A DNA stretch of 64,000 bases from Seiridium cupressi (lineage: Eukaryota > Ascomycota > Sordariomycetes > Amphisphaeriales > Sporocadaceae): contig JARVKI010000094.1 in the NCBI GenBank assembly GCA_036674765.1, positions 1 through 64,000 on the forward strand, given 5' to 3'. How positions within the stretch are numbered: the stretch's first letter is position 1; every line of letters begins with the position of its first letter. Position numbers and translations under genes: made by a program. Positions 11,836 through 23,116 of this stretch are shown here, piece after piece. Under the pieces are notes generated by a model. The model had not been told where the DNA came from, did not search any database, and saw nothing but the letters and a program-made list of their open reading frames with translations.

Positions 11836-12751
11836 TGCTAACGTGCTGCCAGTGTGTTAAACCCGCGATGCGATGGAGGCATTGGATCTACGAGCTAGCC
11901 TATAGACAATCGGTAGAAACTAAGGAAGACAGATACAATGGATGATGTGGGGTTTACTATAGCAAACGCTTAGAACAAGGGATTTAACACTTACTACATG
12001 TAGGCCCGCAGCTCCATACAGTTTGTCAAACGCTATAGCTCGTAGTAATGCCTCAAAAAGGCACATTGTTTCTATTTGCCGTAGATTCACGAAGCATCTA
12101 GCTTCGGCCCCTGCATGGAGGCTTACATGTGACAAAAGGCATTGGGGGCCAGTCCGTGTTTGAATTTGTCCCCTAGAAAGATTCCAGGTCGGAGTACCAC
12201 AGCATACATGTGAGCTTACAGACAAGCTAGGTACGAACCCGATCAAGTTTGCAAGAAGTGCCTGACTGGGTTGCTCCCTTTCTTTCTGTCCCAGTTGGTC
12301 TTTCCAACAGATAGTTCCTTTTGAGAGTACAATAGTACAGACACTAACGCAAAGATAGCAAAATTTTGCCAGAGCGAGACACGGGATAAAAGGCTTCTGG
12401 GACCAAAAAATGGCAAACCTCATGCAGTATGGAGCGCTCCAAACGGGACAGATACAATGGAGAGGTTGGCCCAAGTCGCAGCACCCCTCAACTGGCCTGT
12501 GCTAATGTAGGGCAGTTAGGGCGTGCGCGCAGAATTGGGCACCCCACACCCGCGGGGCACGAAAGCTTCGATCCTCACTGTTTGCCTACAGCCCAGGGCA
12601 CCCGTTCTTGTCAGCAAAAGCGCTAGTGCATCCGTTTGCTACGATATTCCACTCCTTCACAACAAATTACTAGACCCCCTCACTTCATACTCGACGATAC
12701 ACAACATCAACAGTCGACGGTAACGTCCCAACCACACCAGAACGCCTTGAA
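11836..12751. other. Intergenic; promoter side of the 12752 gene
   Basis: No recognisable gene. A 184-codon minus ORF at 11920-12474 has no known motif, and a composition rich in Cys, Leu and Ser without domain structure. I treat it as chance. The stretch should contain the promoter and 5' leader of the gene starting at 12752. Confidence 0.5.
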
Positions 12752-15303
12752 ATGGCTGAGCCTGAGATTGGCGATACCATCAAGGACCTACACCAAGACC
12801 TCGCCCGGAAGTGGCGCAACCATGGCGCCCGCATCGAGGAGTTGTGGCGGTCTTTTGGTCAGGCAAGTCACCTAACCTAGCTCCTTCTCCCCATGCAGCC
12901 GCCAACTCCTTCGCCAAATCCTTCGCCATGTTCGATGGGCTGACCTTTCATCGCAGGGTCTGCGCACCAAGGCCTTCAAAGCTGGGCTGGCAGAAGGCTC
13001 CGTTTTGAAGCATTCGCAGGATATCTCTTTGGGAAATGTCTACAAGTTCACGCCTGAGTATAACTTGCGAGATGTCACTGCGCCTGGTGAATTCCTCTTG
13101 GACATGCTCAAGCATCGTGCAACCAGATCGCTTCAGGAGCAATACATCAGTGGCTTCAATGACCGCCCTGGTGATCACGTAAGTCCGTTCATATCTTGCT
13201 CTCGATTATCTTCTGCTTTCATTCCTTCTCCGGGTTGCGGAGTGCACATTGCATCGACAACATGGTCGTGTATTTTTATGAGTATTTGCCGAAATACGAA
13301 CGATCTGAACTGCTTTCGGTGTCAAAATATGAAATACGTGCACGCCACCTGACTCGTCACAGGAACATATTACAGAGATGATGCGCACGCGGAATCTTCG
13401 ACATGTCAACTCGTTCAAGGACTGCTGGACATTCTTCATGGACGAAGAGAGATACGGAAAGTCTTTCCAGCTACTAAAGGACAAGGAGCAAGCGTTGGCC
13501 GCTTTCCAGCCAGCCATCCGCGCTGGACTGTGTGTACCGCAGTCCGTTGGCGAACTGATTCTGAACAGACAGCTGTATTTGTTGCAGTCGCTCAATGTTA
13601 TATGTGAGGATATACTGGATATCGGATCAACCACCAGGTCCCAGAAGCAAATGCCGAAGAAGCCTGCCGACGCAGCAGCTGCAGCCCTGTCGAATCTCTC
13701 TATTGGAACATCGGATCGTGCCCCCAAACCCGATCTTCCATATCTCGTAAACAGCACCCGCGAGCAAAAGGCCTCACTCATGGACGTGTAAGTGCATGCA
13801 AGATTACATTGAAAAGCAACGCGGTCCGAAACATCTCACTAGCGTGCCGACCAACTACCAGTGAGTCTCAAAGCTGACTTACTTGGCGTCTCCAGATTGA
13901 ACTTGATGTGTACTGAGCCCGTCTTTCTTGCCCACGAGGTCAACATCTGGTTCTTCAGCAGACCGGAATTGGTCCCCGACGAAAAAGGACGGAGGCTTCC
14001 TGTCCATACCGACAAGTACATCAGCGGTGCGGTGCTGGAAGCCGTGCACAACGCGGTCAAGGCGACTGCGATCTGGGAATACATGACCCGCCTGATGGAA
14101 CTTCTTGAGAGCTCAACTGACAAGAAGCATCAGTCTCTCGTCCTCCAGGAGATCTCAAATCTCTGCCAGCTTGAGTATTCTCGCACGCAAGCTCTGGTCA
14201 AACGTCAGGTTTCCACAGCATTTGGTTCTGGTTCGAAGTGGTTTAAGCGAGTCTCCAATGCTTACGACAACGGCAACGCACGTGTCGCTCTCAAGGTCAA
14301 GCCGGAAACACTCGCCACGGAAAATCCCCAGCTTCACTGCTTGCTGCGACTGTGCCAGCCTGAGACCACTGCACCGAAGGCTGTCGAGTGGATCAAGAAG
14401 CTGGATGAATTTCACCACACACATCCCGGTGCTATCGAGGATTTGGCCAACAGAGAGGCCGATGTGCTCGCTGACCTAGCCGTCATTGTCAGCTTCATCC
14501 AATCCCTCTCTGGGACCATTTCCATGCCCGCCTTCAATCGCAAGAAAGCACAGCTTTTTGCCAACAAGTGTGCTGCTCTCGAGACCGAGATGAATGAGAT
14601 AAAGCCAGAGGTTGACATAAGTGATTACGCGGCGCCCATTGACCACCTGACGGAACCTGGTATGACCGAAGCCGCTCTCAATGCCCTTGACGACTTCATC
14701 ATTCGGAAGACTGGCACCAAGCTCGGTTTTCTCTACCAGGACCTTATCGACGAGTGTATTGCGCAGCTCCAGGATCGACTCAAGGCCGAGACGGAACGAC
14801 AGCAAAAGGTGAATGCTGATCAGCAGAAGGTGACTACGGAGTATGTTCCATTCCCTTCAGAGGTTTCCGAAGAGCCGGCCGTTCGTGTTCAGGAGAGGAG
14901 GGCAAAAGAGAAGACCCGGCCTACACATTCGTCTGTGTACGAGATCACCACATCCGCTCAGTCTTCAGCCGCCACTGAATCCGAGATTCCCCAGCCGCCG
15001 GCGCTTTTCAAGGTCAAACGGTCTACCCTCAGCGTTTTCTCTGCGCTTTTATTGCCATCCAAATCGAGCGGAAGCGTTCCGTGGGCCGACTTCGAGGCCG
15101 CCATGGGTGAGCTTGGGTTCTCCATCTTTCCCAAGTACGGTTCTGTGTACACATTCGTCCCCCCTCAAAGGATTTCAAATCAGCGACCGCTCACGTTACA
15201 CCGCCCGCATAGCTCCCGTATTGAAGGCTATAAGCTGTTGTTCTATGCACGTCGGCTTAAGAGGGTGTATGGCTGGAGGGCGGATACTTTTCAGCTTTCG
15301 TAA
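12752..15303 (+). CDS. Fungal 'ipa'-type protein with HicA-like C-terminal segment
   Basis: Four exons: 12752-12862, 12957-13178, 13363-13787 and 13896-15303, in frame throughout, 721 residues. Intron 1 begins GCAAGT, a GC-AG intron; the others are GT-AG. The sequence begins MAEPEIGDTIKDLHQDLARK and is largely alpha-helical. It resembles a widespread, uncharacterised ascomycete family often annotated 'ipa protein' (recognised from memory, not searched). Residues about 590-720 form a separate unit. VFSALLLPS and PWADFEAAMGELGF are followed by a GSVYTF core, LHRPHSS and a closing RRLKRVYGW. That order (GF, GS, F, H, basic tail) recalls the small RNA-binding HicA/dsRBD-like fold. Function is unknown. 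I infer a role in RNA or protein binding only from this tail. The gene looks intact. Confidence 0.85.
12863..12956 (+). other. GC-AG intron
   Basis: The donor is CAG|GCAAGT and the acceptor CATCGCAG|GGT, with a CTGAC-like branch site about 20 bases before the acceptor. Splicing here keeps the frame (SFGQ joined to GLRTKAF). No GT donor nearby gives a clean join. Confidence 0.7.
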
Positions 15304-16621
15304 TTGATAAAAGCTTAACTTTCTTGTCGCCAGGCACGTTCTGGACGTATCGTGTATAGCACTAGGCTGGACGGTCTTCTCTCTATGGTTGGGACAACCC
15401 ATCCACAAGATCGCCGACATCGCAATAGCAGTTTTGATGAACCACAATTGACATGTTATCAAGAGTTGTTCGTTGAAATATCTATGTTACCAACATACGA
15501 AAGACATCACGGATAGATCTAGTAATATTTTCGAAGAATTCCTTTATGGACCAATGAGCTAGATGTCTCCGTCGTAGTCCATTCCAAGCGAGGCCTCATC
15601 TGCGACCCACCTCTGTCTGGCCTGATAAACGTCGTCGGTTGATTGACGCCGTGGTTATAAAGTGACTCCACCATCGAGTGAAACCTCTCAGTCAAAGCCG
15701 TAGATAGGATACGCCTACCTCATTCCCCTACACAGCGAAGCACCTTTCGAAAGCGTTAGCCCGATCATCTCCGTTTGCTCAAGCAAGATAGCCCTGAAGA
15801 TCGCCGTGTCTTTTCAAGATGGATCTTTCTGATTCGAACCCGCACCTCTAGCCAGCGGGTTTCGAACAATGCTCAGGCTCCCAGATCTGGCCATATTGAC
15901 GACATGTGGCACGTATTAGTGTTGATTTTCTTGATCAGTACGAGGGCTAGGTCTATGCTCTGGAAGCAGCTCGATCATGGCTTCATGCCTAAAAAAGCAC
16001 GCAGTCGGCAAAGGGATATACCCTGAATTGCGTCTCCGGTCTGCCGATCTTAGATTCCACTGGAACACCCAACTCGAAATAGCAGCTAACCATGTGTAAA
16101 TCTCCTTGGGCAATATACAAGAACTTCGCGAGCGCTTCTTACGAGTCCTTGGTGAAGTCTACTGACTAGATTGAATCATCAATTCATGTAGTTCGAGCAT
16201 GTGTGCGGAACGTTGTGATTGGCTCTGCTTGACGACCAATGTTCCGGGGAAGTATTGAGGGTTACTGATGTTTTTGTGGGTTCGGAAGATGCTCTGGACG
16301 GGCGAGTTACCCCAAGCCTCAATCTTTCAATATCACTACTCGCTGCAGCCAGTCGGATGAGGGAGTCGTCAAGACTCACAACTGTTATATAGCGGAACTA
16401 CAGCTGTATAGACCCTTAGTTTACTCACTATAGACGTAAGCAAGCAGTAGCTGAACTGTACATGATAGTCATATTATAACCATGGACTACCGATGCAGTA
16501 AGGCGCCAGAAGTTGTGGCAGCAAGATCGCGCCATTAAGACAGCTTGTTCATTATTCAAGGTGGCAAAGATAATTGATTCGCAGCATCTGAAAATATGTG
16601 TGAAATTTGTGGGAGAACCTC
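15304..16621. other. Intergenic, no recognisable gene
   Basis: Lies between two convergent units, the 'ipa'-type gene and the GH1 pseudogene. Only short ORFs of at most 88 codons are present. No domain, tRNA or repeat was recognised. Confidence 0.5.
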
Positions 16622-18130
16622 TCAGTTTAAGATATAGTTATGGAAAAAGTCAACATAGTCGAAGAAGCTCCGCTTGTAGTGTCGAGTAAACGAACCGTCG
16701 GTCCTGTTGACAGCTTGCATACCGTAATGGTTCCTATAGTCTCCAAACTCATTGTTATCAATCCAGCTCCAAGAAAGCGCACCAATGACGTTCACGTCGT
16801 TAGAATTGATAGCGTGTAGTGTTTCGGTCAAGAAGTTTTGGTAGTACATGAATTGCTCAAAGGCGAACTGCTGTACCGAGAGTTCGTGCTCCGACTCGCT
16901 AATTTGAGAGAACCCGAACTCTGTCACCATTCCCCGGAATGCTTGTATGTATTCCACACGTAACCAAGCTGCTCGTGCACGTATTAGGGCACTATCAAGG
17001 GATACACATTCAACTTGACGCCCATGAGCCAGCCGTTCACTTGAGTAGCCTACGTCACGACGCGACGCAAGAGGGCCAAAGAGGGTTCGAAGAATCGTTC
17101 ACGCAAGCCTCGTAGCCTCCTTTAGGTGGGTAGGCGAACTGAGCGACGTAGGGATCAAATGCCCAGAAGTCGGCAGTGCCGTTGATATACTCGAGCTCCT
17201 TTCTTGTCAGTGCAGGCTTGTTGAGGCCTGGAGTATCCAGGACAACATCAGGAATCTGCTTCCCTAGAAAAATCGGGTTTGTCATGATGTCCAGGATGAA
17301 CTCCTGGTACCGGATCGACGCCTGGAGGCGAGACCCGTTGCTGGAGTCGAGGGGGACGGCGAGGTTGTTCGCAAATTTGGTACTGATGCGCCCTGTTCCC
17401 TGTAGCTCGTCCTTGTACCTCCAGTGGTATACATCGGCATCAGCTTTAGTCAGGGCGGTGAGAGCAATGTAATAAGGCGACAGAAACAAGGGCGCCATAT
17501 TCGGCTCGCAGATGGTGAACCATATAGGAACCCGGTCCGCAAAGCGCCTCATGACTTGCTTGGAATAGTACAGGAAATGCCCGGGAAACGCCTCCGGATC
17601 GTCAAATACTCCAATCGTGCTATCCGCATGCATCAGCGTAACGATTGGTGTGCTTCCATATTCGTGGCATGTGTTTATGACATCTTCGTAGTGGGCCAGG
17701 GCCTGAGTATTAACTGGAGACCCCGCAACGCGGAAAGAGACTACGCGAGTCCATGAAATCGTAAATGGATAGTGTGGTACTCTGAGGGCTGCAAGGCGAG
17801 CTATATCTTGCTTGTAGAGAAAATAGTTCATAGCAGCAATGTTCGAATCGTTCAACTTGTAGCCGGGCAGGTCAGCTCGCTGGAATCTACAGGCGTAGGA
17901 GAAACTGTGGTAATGAACGGGGGATCCAAAGGATACGTGAGCGTAGTCCACAGCGCTGCATACGCGCCCTGCCCATAATGTCCGTCGTCAATAGTCGCCG
18001 ATCGGTCTAGGCTATAGGTGGTATATGTGACATTCGCAGGCAGCAGCGTATATGCCTCGCTGGAGCACCGGGCGTAGGTGAGCGGAGATAATGATGTTGG
18101 TAGAGGTGTAGCATAGCGATCAGTGCTCAT
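16622..18130 (-). pseudogene. Broken glycoside hydrolase family 1 (beta-glucosidase-like) gene
   Basis: Three blocks match GH1 order. Block 1 (18130 to about 17868) is an N-terminal extension with DDGHYGQGAYAALWTTLTYP. Block 2 (about 17868-17055, next frame) has YFLYKQDIARLAALRVP, ISWTRV, SPVNTQALAHYEDVI and WFTICEPN, where the Glu is the acid/base position of TxNEP. Block 3 (about 16957-16622) has MVTEFGF at the nucleophile position (normally TENG), then ALSWSWIDNNEFGDY and the tail. About 50 residues expected between blocks 1 and 2 (the WGVAGSAWQIEGA region) are missing. The usual HWDTP is HADST. A TGA at 17055 and a frame change separate blocks 2 and 3. Beta-glucoside hydrolysis is thus unlikely. 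Intact relatives are fungal secreted GH1 enzymes. Confidence 0.85.
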
Positions 18131-21100
18131 CTTCTCTTAACTGAAAGCGCTGTAACTAGGGGATACAGTTGAAGCTAGACAAACATTCGTCGAAGTTATA
18201 TTCTCGCTGGAATTATTGACCAAGAAGATGGTTGCCTGGGCCGAAAGCCCGACAAAGCACCAACTGTCAATCTTGACAACATTTTGATGAAAGAGCTGAT
18301 AAGACTTCGACGTTCATGAAGGCCATCAGGCCGAATTATACGTTCGATATCTAGTCTGAGGCTTTCGGGAATTTCGAGCTACCCATATTGCCAATGTATC
18401 TAGGTTATTACACTATCTATCCAATTCGTATTCGTAGATTTTGTAAGTTTTTATATTGTACGCCGTCCTTCGGAACTCCGGCGCATGTCAGTTTTTCAGG
18501 TGCTGCGCCGCCCTTAATTCGCCGATTATACGTTGTTCACAGAAGATCAGCGGCAAGGTGCTTCGTAGTCCCTACACACTGTCAACCGCCAGCTGTTCCC
18601 TTTCCGGTCCTCTATTTTGAGGTAGATTACGCTCGTTCACGAAAGCTGTATCAGCTAAGCAATTCTTACTGACGAGTCGTCGCCGAAACTATATATTTCA
18701 TCAAGCTCTTCGAAAATGGTCTTCATCCTCGGCTAGTCGGGCAAAGATGCTTTGCTACGCAATTCATCGGCTCTACGCTCCACTGTCATATGGAAATCCT
18801 CTCTGCTATGTAACAGGAAGACCCAGAATGCAGACGAATAGTATGTAGATCGAATCCTGTCAGATTAACGAACGGGTTTAGTTGGGTCAACCCAGCAGCC
18901 TCACCTCTTCCCTCCGACCAGCCCTGAGTGGCTTAACATAGCCATCGAGAATAGGGTGGGGTATGGTTTAATATATTATAATTACTACAATTGTAGGTCG
19001 AAACAAAGGTCCCCTATTAAGTAAAAGGTTTTTGGCAGACATCAGCTGCATGGACTTTCCGCGGAAAATCCCCCCTGCTAAAGGATCAGTATCATGTTAG
19101 GATGCTTTTCATTGCATTACAACCATAGTGAGCCCAGCCTCTTTGGCGTTTATGGATTCCAACTGCACACTGCTATGTAGTGCGAATATTCGGAGTCTAG
19201 CCATAGAGGAAGTTTAATTTAGGAGTTGATGACCGCGTCAAAATATCTTTGGGTCCCTTTCGCACCTGCTTAGCTCGAGAACGCGCTGTCGCATTTGTCG
19301 CCTCAGGAAACTCTGCTATCATGGTTTACCTGGGCTCCATAGAAATGTTTACAGCATCCTGAAGCTTCTTCTCAATATTGCCAATCAACAATGACGGTCT
19401 GGTCCAGTGTCTTCAGCCAGCACGCGACCGATGAAGGGCATGCCTTCAAGTAGCAAAATGTGTATAGCGGTCTGATGGCCAACGACTGGTCATTTCTCAT
19501 CCCAAGACTTAGCCGCGAGCCAAAAACTGGGCTAAATAGAATGGGAATACCAGATACTGAAAAGTACTGACGGAATACCTATGCCGATGCAAGTCGGTGC
19601 CCGGCTTTCTGCATACGTGACCAAGTTGCACATTGTAGATACTGACTGACATTGCCATCGTGATATTGTTTTTCTTAAGTGACAGATTCTTTATTGCAGC
19701 AGTTTCTGACCTTCTAAACTCAACTGAGTGGGATGCGCGACCAGCGATTTCACATCTTGTCGACAATTTGAAAACGCGCTCAATGTCCCCGTCGCGCGAT
19801 AATCGCTATAGTCAACGACTAAAGAGCTAGAGATTGTGTGACGAACCTCAATTTGCGACAACCTGTTCTGTTTCAAGCGATAGACCGATGGGATAATTCT
19901 ACGCTACGATGATCAAGCCATGCGATTTTTCGCAGTTGAACTTCAAATCCATGAGTCCGATTTTGACATGCCTCTAGGTATACTGGAGATATGAGAAGGC
20001 AATCAAGCATCTAGCAGGTCTGGTTAGTGTCTAAAAAGCCTGTCTATACGATACTAATTGTATGAGGGGCTACAGAGGACTGAGTATGTCATGCAAACTG
20101 CCCTGCTGCTCGCTGTCGTCGCCGGGGGGGGGTGGGAGAGCTGGGCTCCTCGGGGCAGTCCGTGCCTCCCTGTCCCAGGCCGCCCAGTGAAGTTAACGCA
20201 GAAGCTCCGAGTCGTACCTAGTCCGAATCGCGGGTAGCCTAGGGTCTCATTGCAGGATGTATAATTGAGATATCGTATGTATGCAAGCACCGTAGCATCT
20301 TTATTACATCAGCCCGAACTTGGCAATCAAGCCGAGGGTGGGAAGTCGGGAGAAGCGCAACAAGACCAATAGTTGGTTATGATTCAGCCTGCCCCCGTTA
20401 GACGGACCAATCACATTTGCGGCATAACCCGGGTCGAGCCCCAAACGTACTTCTGCGTCTAATAAGCAAACAAATCCCGTCACCACCTGAAGTCGATGGG
20501 ATTCGATCCTTTCAAGCAGGAACACACAGCCGCAACGTCAACCAAGCTGCTTCTCAGCAATTGAAAGCTCGCTTAAGGCTCAAAGAGGATTGCTTGCTGT
20601 GCCTCTTTGGTGAATCGTAGGAGCAGCGCCACTGTCCAGAGAAGTGGTGAATTTGGCGGAGCGTTGTGACCATCACAGCTTCCCGAACACCGTCAAAGCG
20701 TTGCAAATATGGTTGCTACTTACTGGAGCGGACTTCCCCACAATAGTGAGCCGTAAGTGTTGCATTGTTGCCAGATCTGCGGGGTCGAATAGATGCAGAA
20801 GAGTATCGGGCAATTCTGTGGTCCGGCATTTGGTACTACCTGCAGTCCAGATCAGGTAGCTCAGGAACAGGTAACCAGATCCAAAAGTCAAACACCCTGA
20901 CACCTACTTTACATCCTCTAAGCCAGATCCTCCAGGTTCTAGCCAAGTGCTCAAAACTTGATTCGACGCGGAGAATGTGGACAAATGGTTCATCGCGATG
21001 TAACCATAAAGTTGGCGACCACGATAGTAAGGTAACGCCCATGCGACAAGCTCAGATCCTCCTCATACCCTATAGCAGACCGCCCCTAGCACATCACTTT

Positions 21101-23116
21101 CCGCAGTTGTCAATGCCGCACGACCTCGACTGACCCAGAGAAACAAATTGACGGGTCGGCAGCGACATGACTGATGTGCTGACCAATAGTTCCACGCTGT
21201 TTCATGATTGAAACGTACAAGTTCGGATAAGTAGCTTACCAATAAGCACGCGTTTCATAGACGAACATCTTAACAGACATTGGGAGAGCAAAGTAAAGAG
21301 CAGGGATGAAACCACGTGCGTGCATGCCTGCCCGGTTGCGATCTGGAAGGGATGTTTTCATTCCCCTCAGCCCTTGTAGTACCTGTCGCTGCATGTCAGG
21401 CTGTCCGAGAATACCCTGTGTCGACGGAGGGACGGCGTAACATTGAGGACTAGGTATCGCCGTCCGAGCGACTGGCGGTAGACGGATATGGATCCGAGTA
21501 GGCGTTTCTTGCAAGTGGATCGGCAGCTAGATAGATGTTCACAATCAATAGTCGAGAGTCCGGGCTCGTTGCATGTCAAGCTGTCAAATCCGGAACTTCT
21601 ACCACGGATATATGCCGGGTCCATCTCAGCTGAGGGAGGCGGCGCGCTGTCGGCCAGCTAGAGTCGTTCCTTGCATCGCAGTCACAGGAAGCGTACGTCT
21701 CGTGCAGACAAGCTCGTAAGGATGACCAGATCAGGATCAAATGCCATGATGATGTTTTGGTGAGCCTTGGGGAATCATCCTCATCCTGCAGACACTTAGA
21801 TTGATCACACTCCTTCGAATTCAGACGACCGATCAACTCATAAGAATGCCATAGCGCCCAAGGTTTTGGGGGGCTTACACATCCTGTATGGATTCGCTAG
21901 CGAGCCAAGATGTGCAAGCTAGAGCCGGGGACCCCTGGCCGATAGCGACCCAGCCAACCGACTCGTTGTCCCTTGCACAAGCTTTTCTAACGACGGAGAG
22001 GCACGTACTATGGACAATTCCTCGGATTTGCGGGCATGATATCGGCAAAGCGGAGTCACCGCATGCTGCCCCTCCCACGAGTTGCATCAGAGATACCTGG
22101 TGAAGCGACGCGGCTGGCGGATCTTGGTGATGGGCAGGGGCTGGCGACCTTAGCCGGGTTAGCATGAAAGAGCTCCCGAGGATCTGGCCAGAAAGAGTGT
22201 TACCGACCGGACTATCAAACAACTGGCCGACTGTTTCTCCAAGGCCGAACTATACGACGTCGGGCATTCTTTTCGTTGGTCTGGAGGGTTTGGGGGACTA
22301 CTGACGCGGTCCAGGCTCTCGACTGGTCGGCGTGTGTGCTGAAGTGGTACGCGGAACAAGGAGGGAGGTCTGGAGAAGTTTGTGGGTGTATTGCTAGTGA
22401 ATGTTTTTGGTGAGAAAGACGAGTCAGCAGACGATCCAAGCTGCTTCAAGGCAATGGATCGTGGTTCGCAATGGCGACTGGTGGCAAGGCCGTCAGCAAC
22501 ACCTGCTGCGCACATGTGTTCCACTAAGCCAATCTACCGTGCCTACCTAGGTATAACGGGTGCTAAACAGGGAGGCTTAAGGGGGGTGACCTAGGGTGGT
22601 ATCAGACAACAGCGGGGTGGCACCCTTGTATAATGAAACGGTCCAAGTAAATGCCCGCTCCATATCTGAACCGTGGTACGAGAGGACATGGGTAGCTGCA
22701 GCGCAATGCATGTTGGAAGGCAAAGATCCATATCGCAATCTTAATATGTACCGTACGCAGCCCCGTGAACAGCGACCGTTGAACCTTGGAAGAGCCCTGC
22801 CAAAAGCAAAGTTGACACGAGCAACAAGTCCTCTGTTATATTATTGAAAGGGGACGCCCTACACCGCTGACGCGCAAGGCACTGCCCTGATGAGCTGTTC
22901 GAGATGTGAGCTGATCCCCTCTCCACCTTGCTTTGGATTTCCCCTTTGACGTTCGCTTCCGAAGGGGCAGACTTCGAATGTTGCCTTCTTGAGGTCCGAC
23001 CGGACGAGACTGCTGCATTGTGATGAGTGGAGGAAGGATTCAAACCATGGATTCGTTGTAAGTCAACCAACCGAGCTAACGCTGCTTGCGTGCATAGAGG
23101 ACCCAGCTAAGCCGAC
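18131..23116. other. 5 kb gene-poor region
   Basis: No ORF above about 122 codons and no recognisable protein on either strand. There are short ORFs with high Arg/Ser/Pro content around 21.2-22.5 kb and a G-rich run near 20124-20133. Base composition in the right half is close to that of the genes, so this is not simply AT-rich filler. It may be an old, fully decayed locus. A tRNA-like A box and B box pair occurs near 23034-23082 but does not fold as a cloverleaf. Confidence 0.5.

Noticed and set aside
11920..12474. A 184-codon minus-strand ORF
   Set aside because: No domain, no splice partner and a Cys/Leu-rich random-looking composition; it sits in the promoter of the gene at 12752.
23034..23082. 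tRNA-like A box (TTAGCTCGGTTGG) and B box (GGTTTGAATCC) on the minus strand
   Set aside because: The D, anticodon and T stems do not pair, and no acceptor stem closes, so it is not a tRNA gene. It might be a tRNA-derived remnant, but the signal is too weak.
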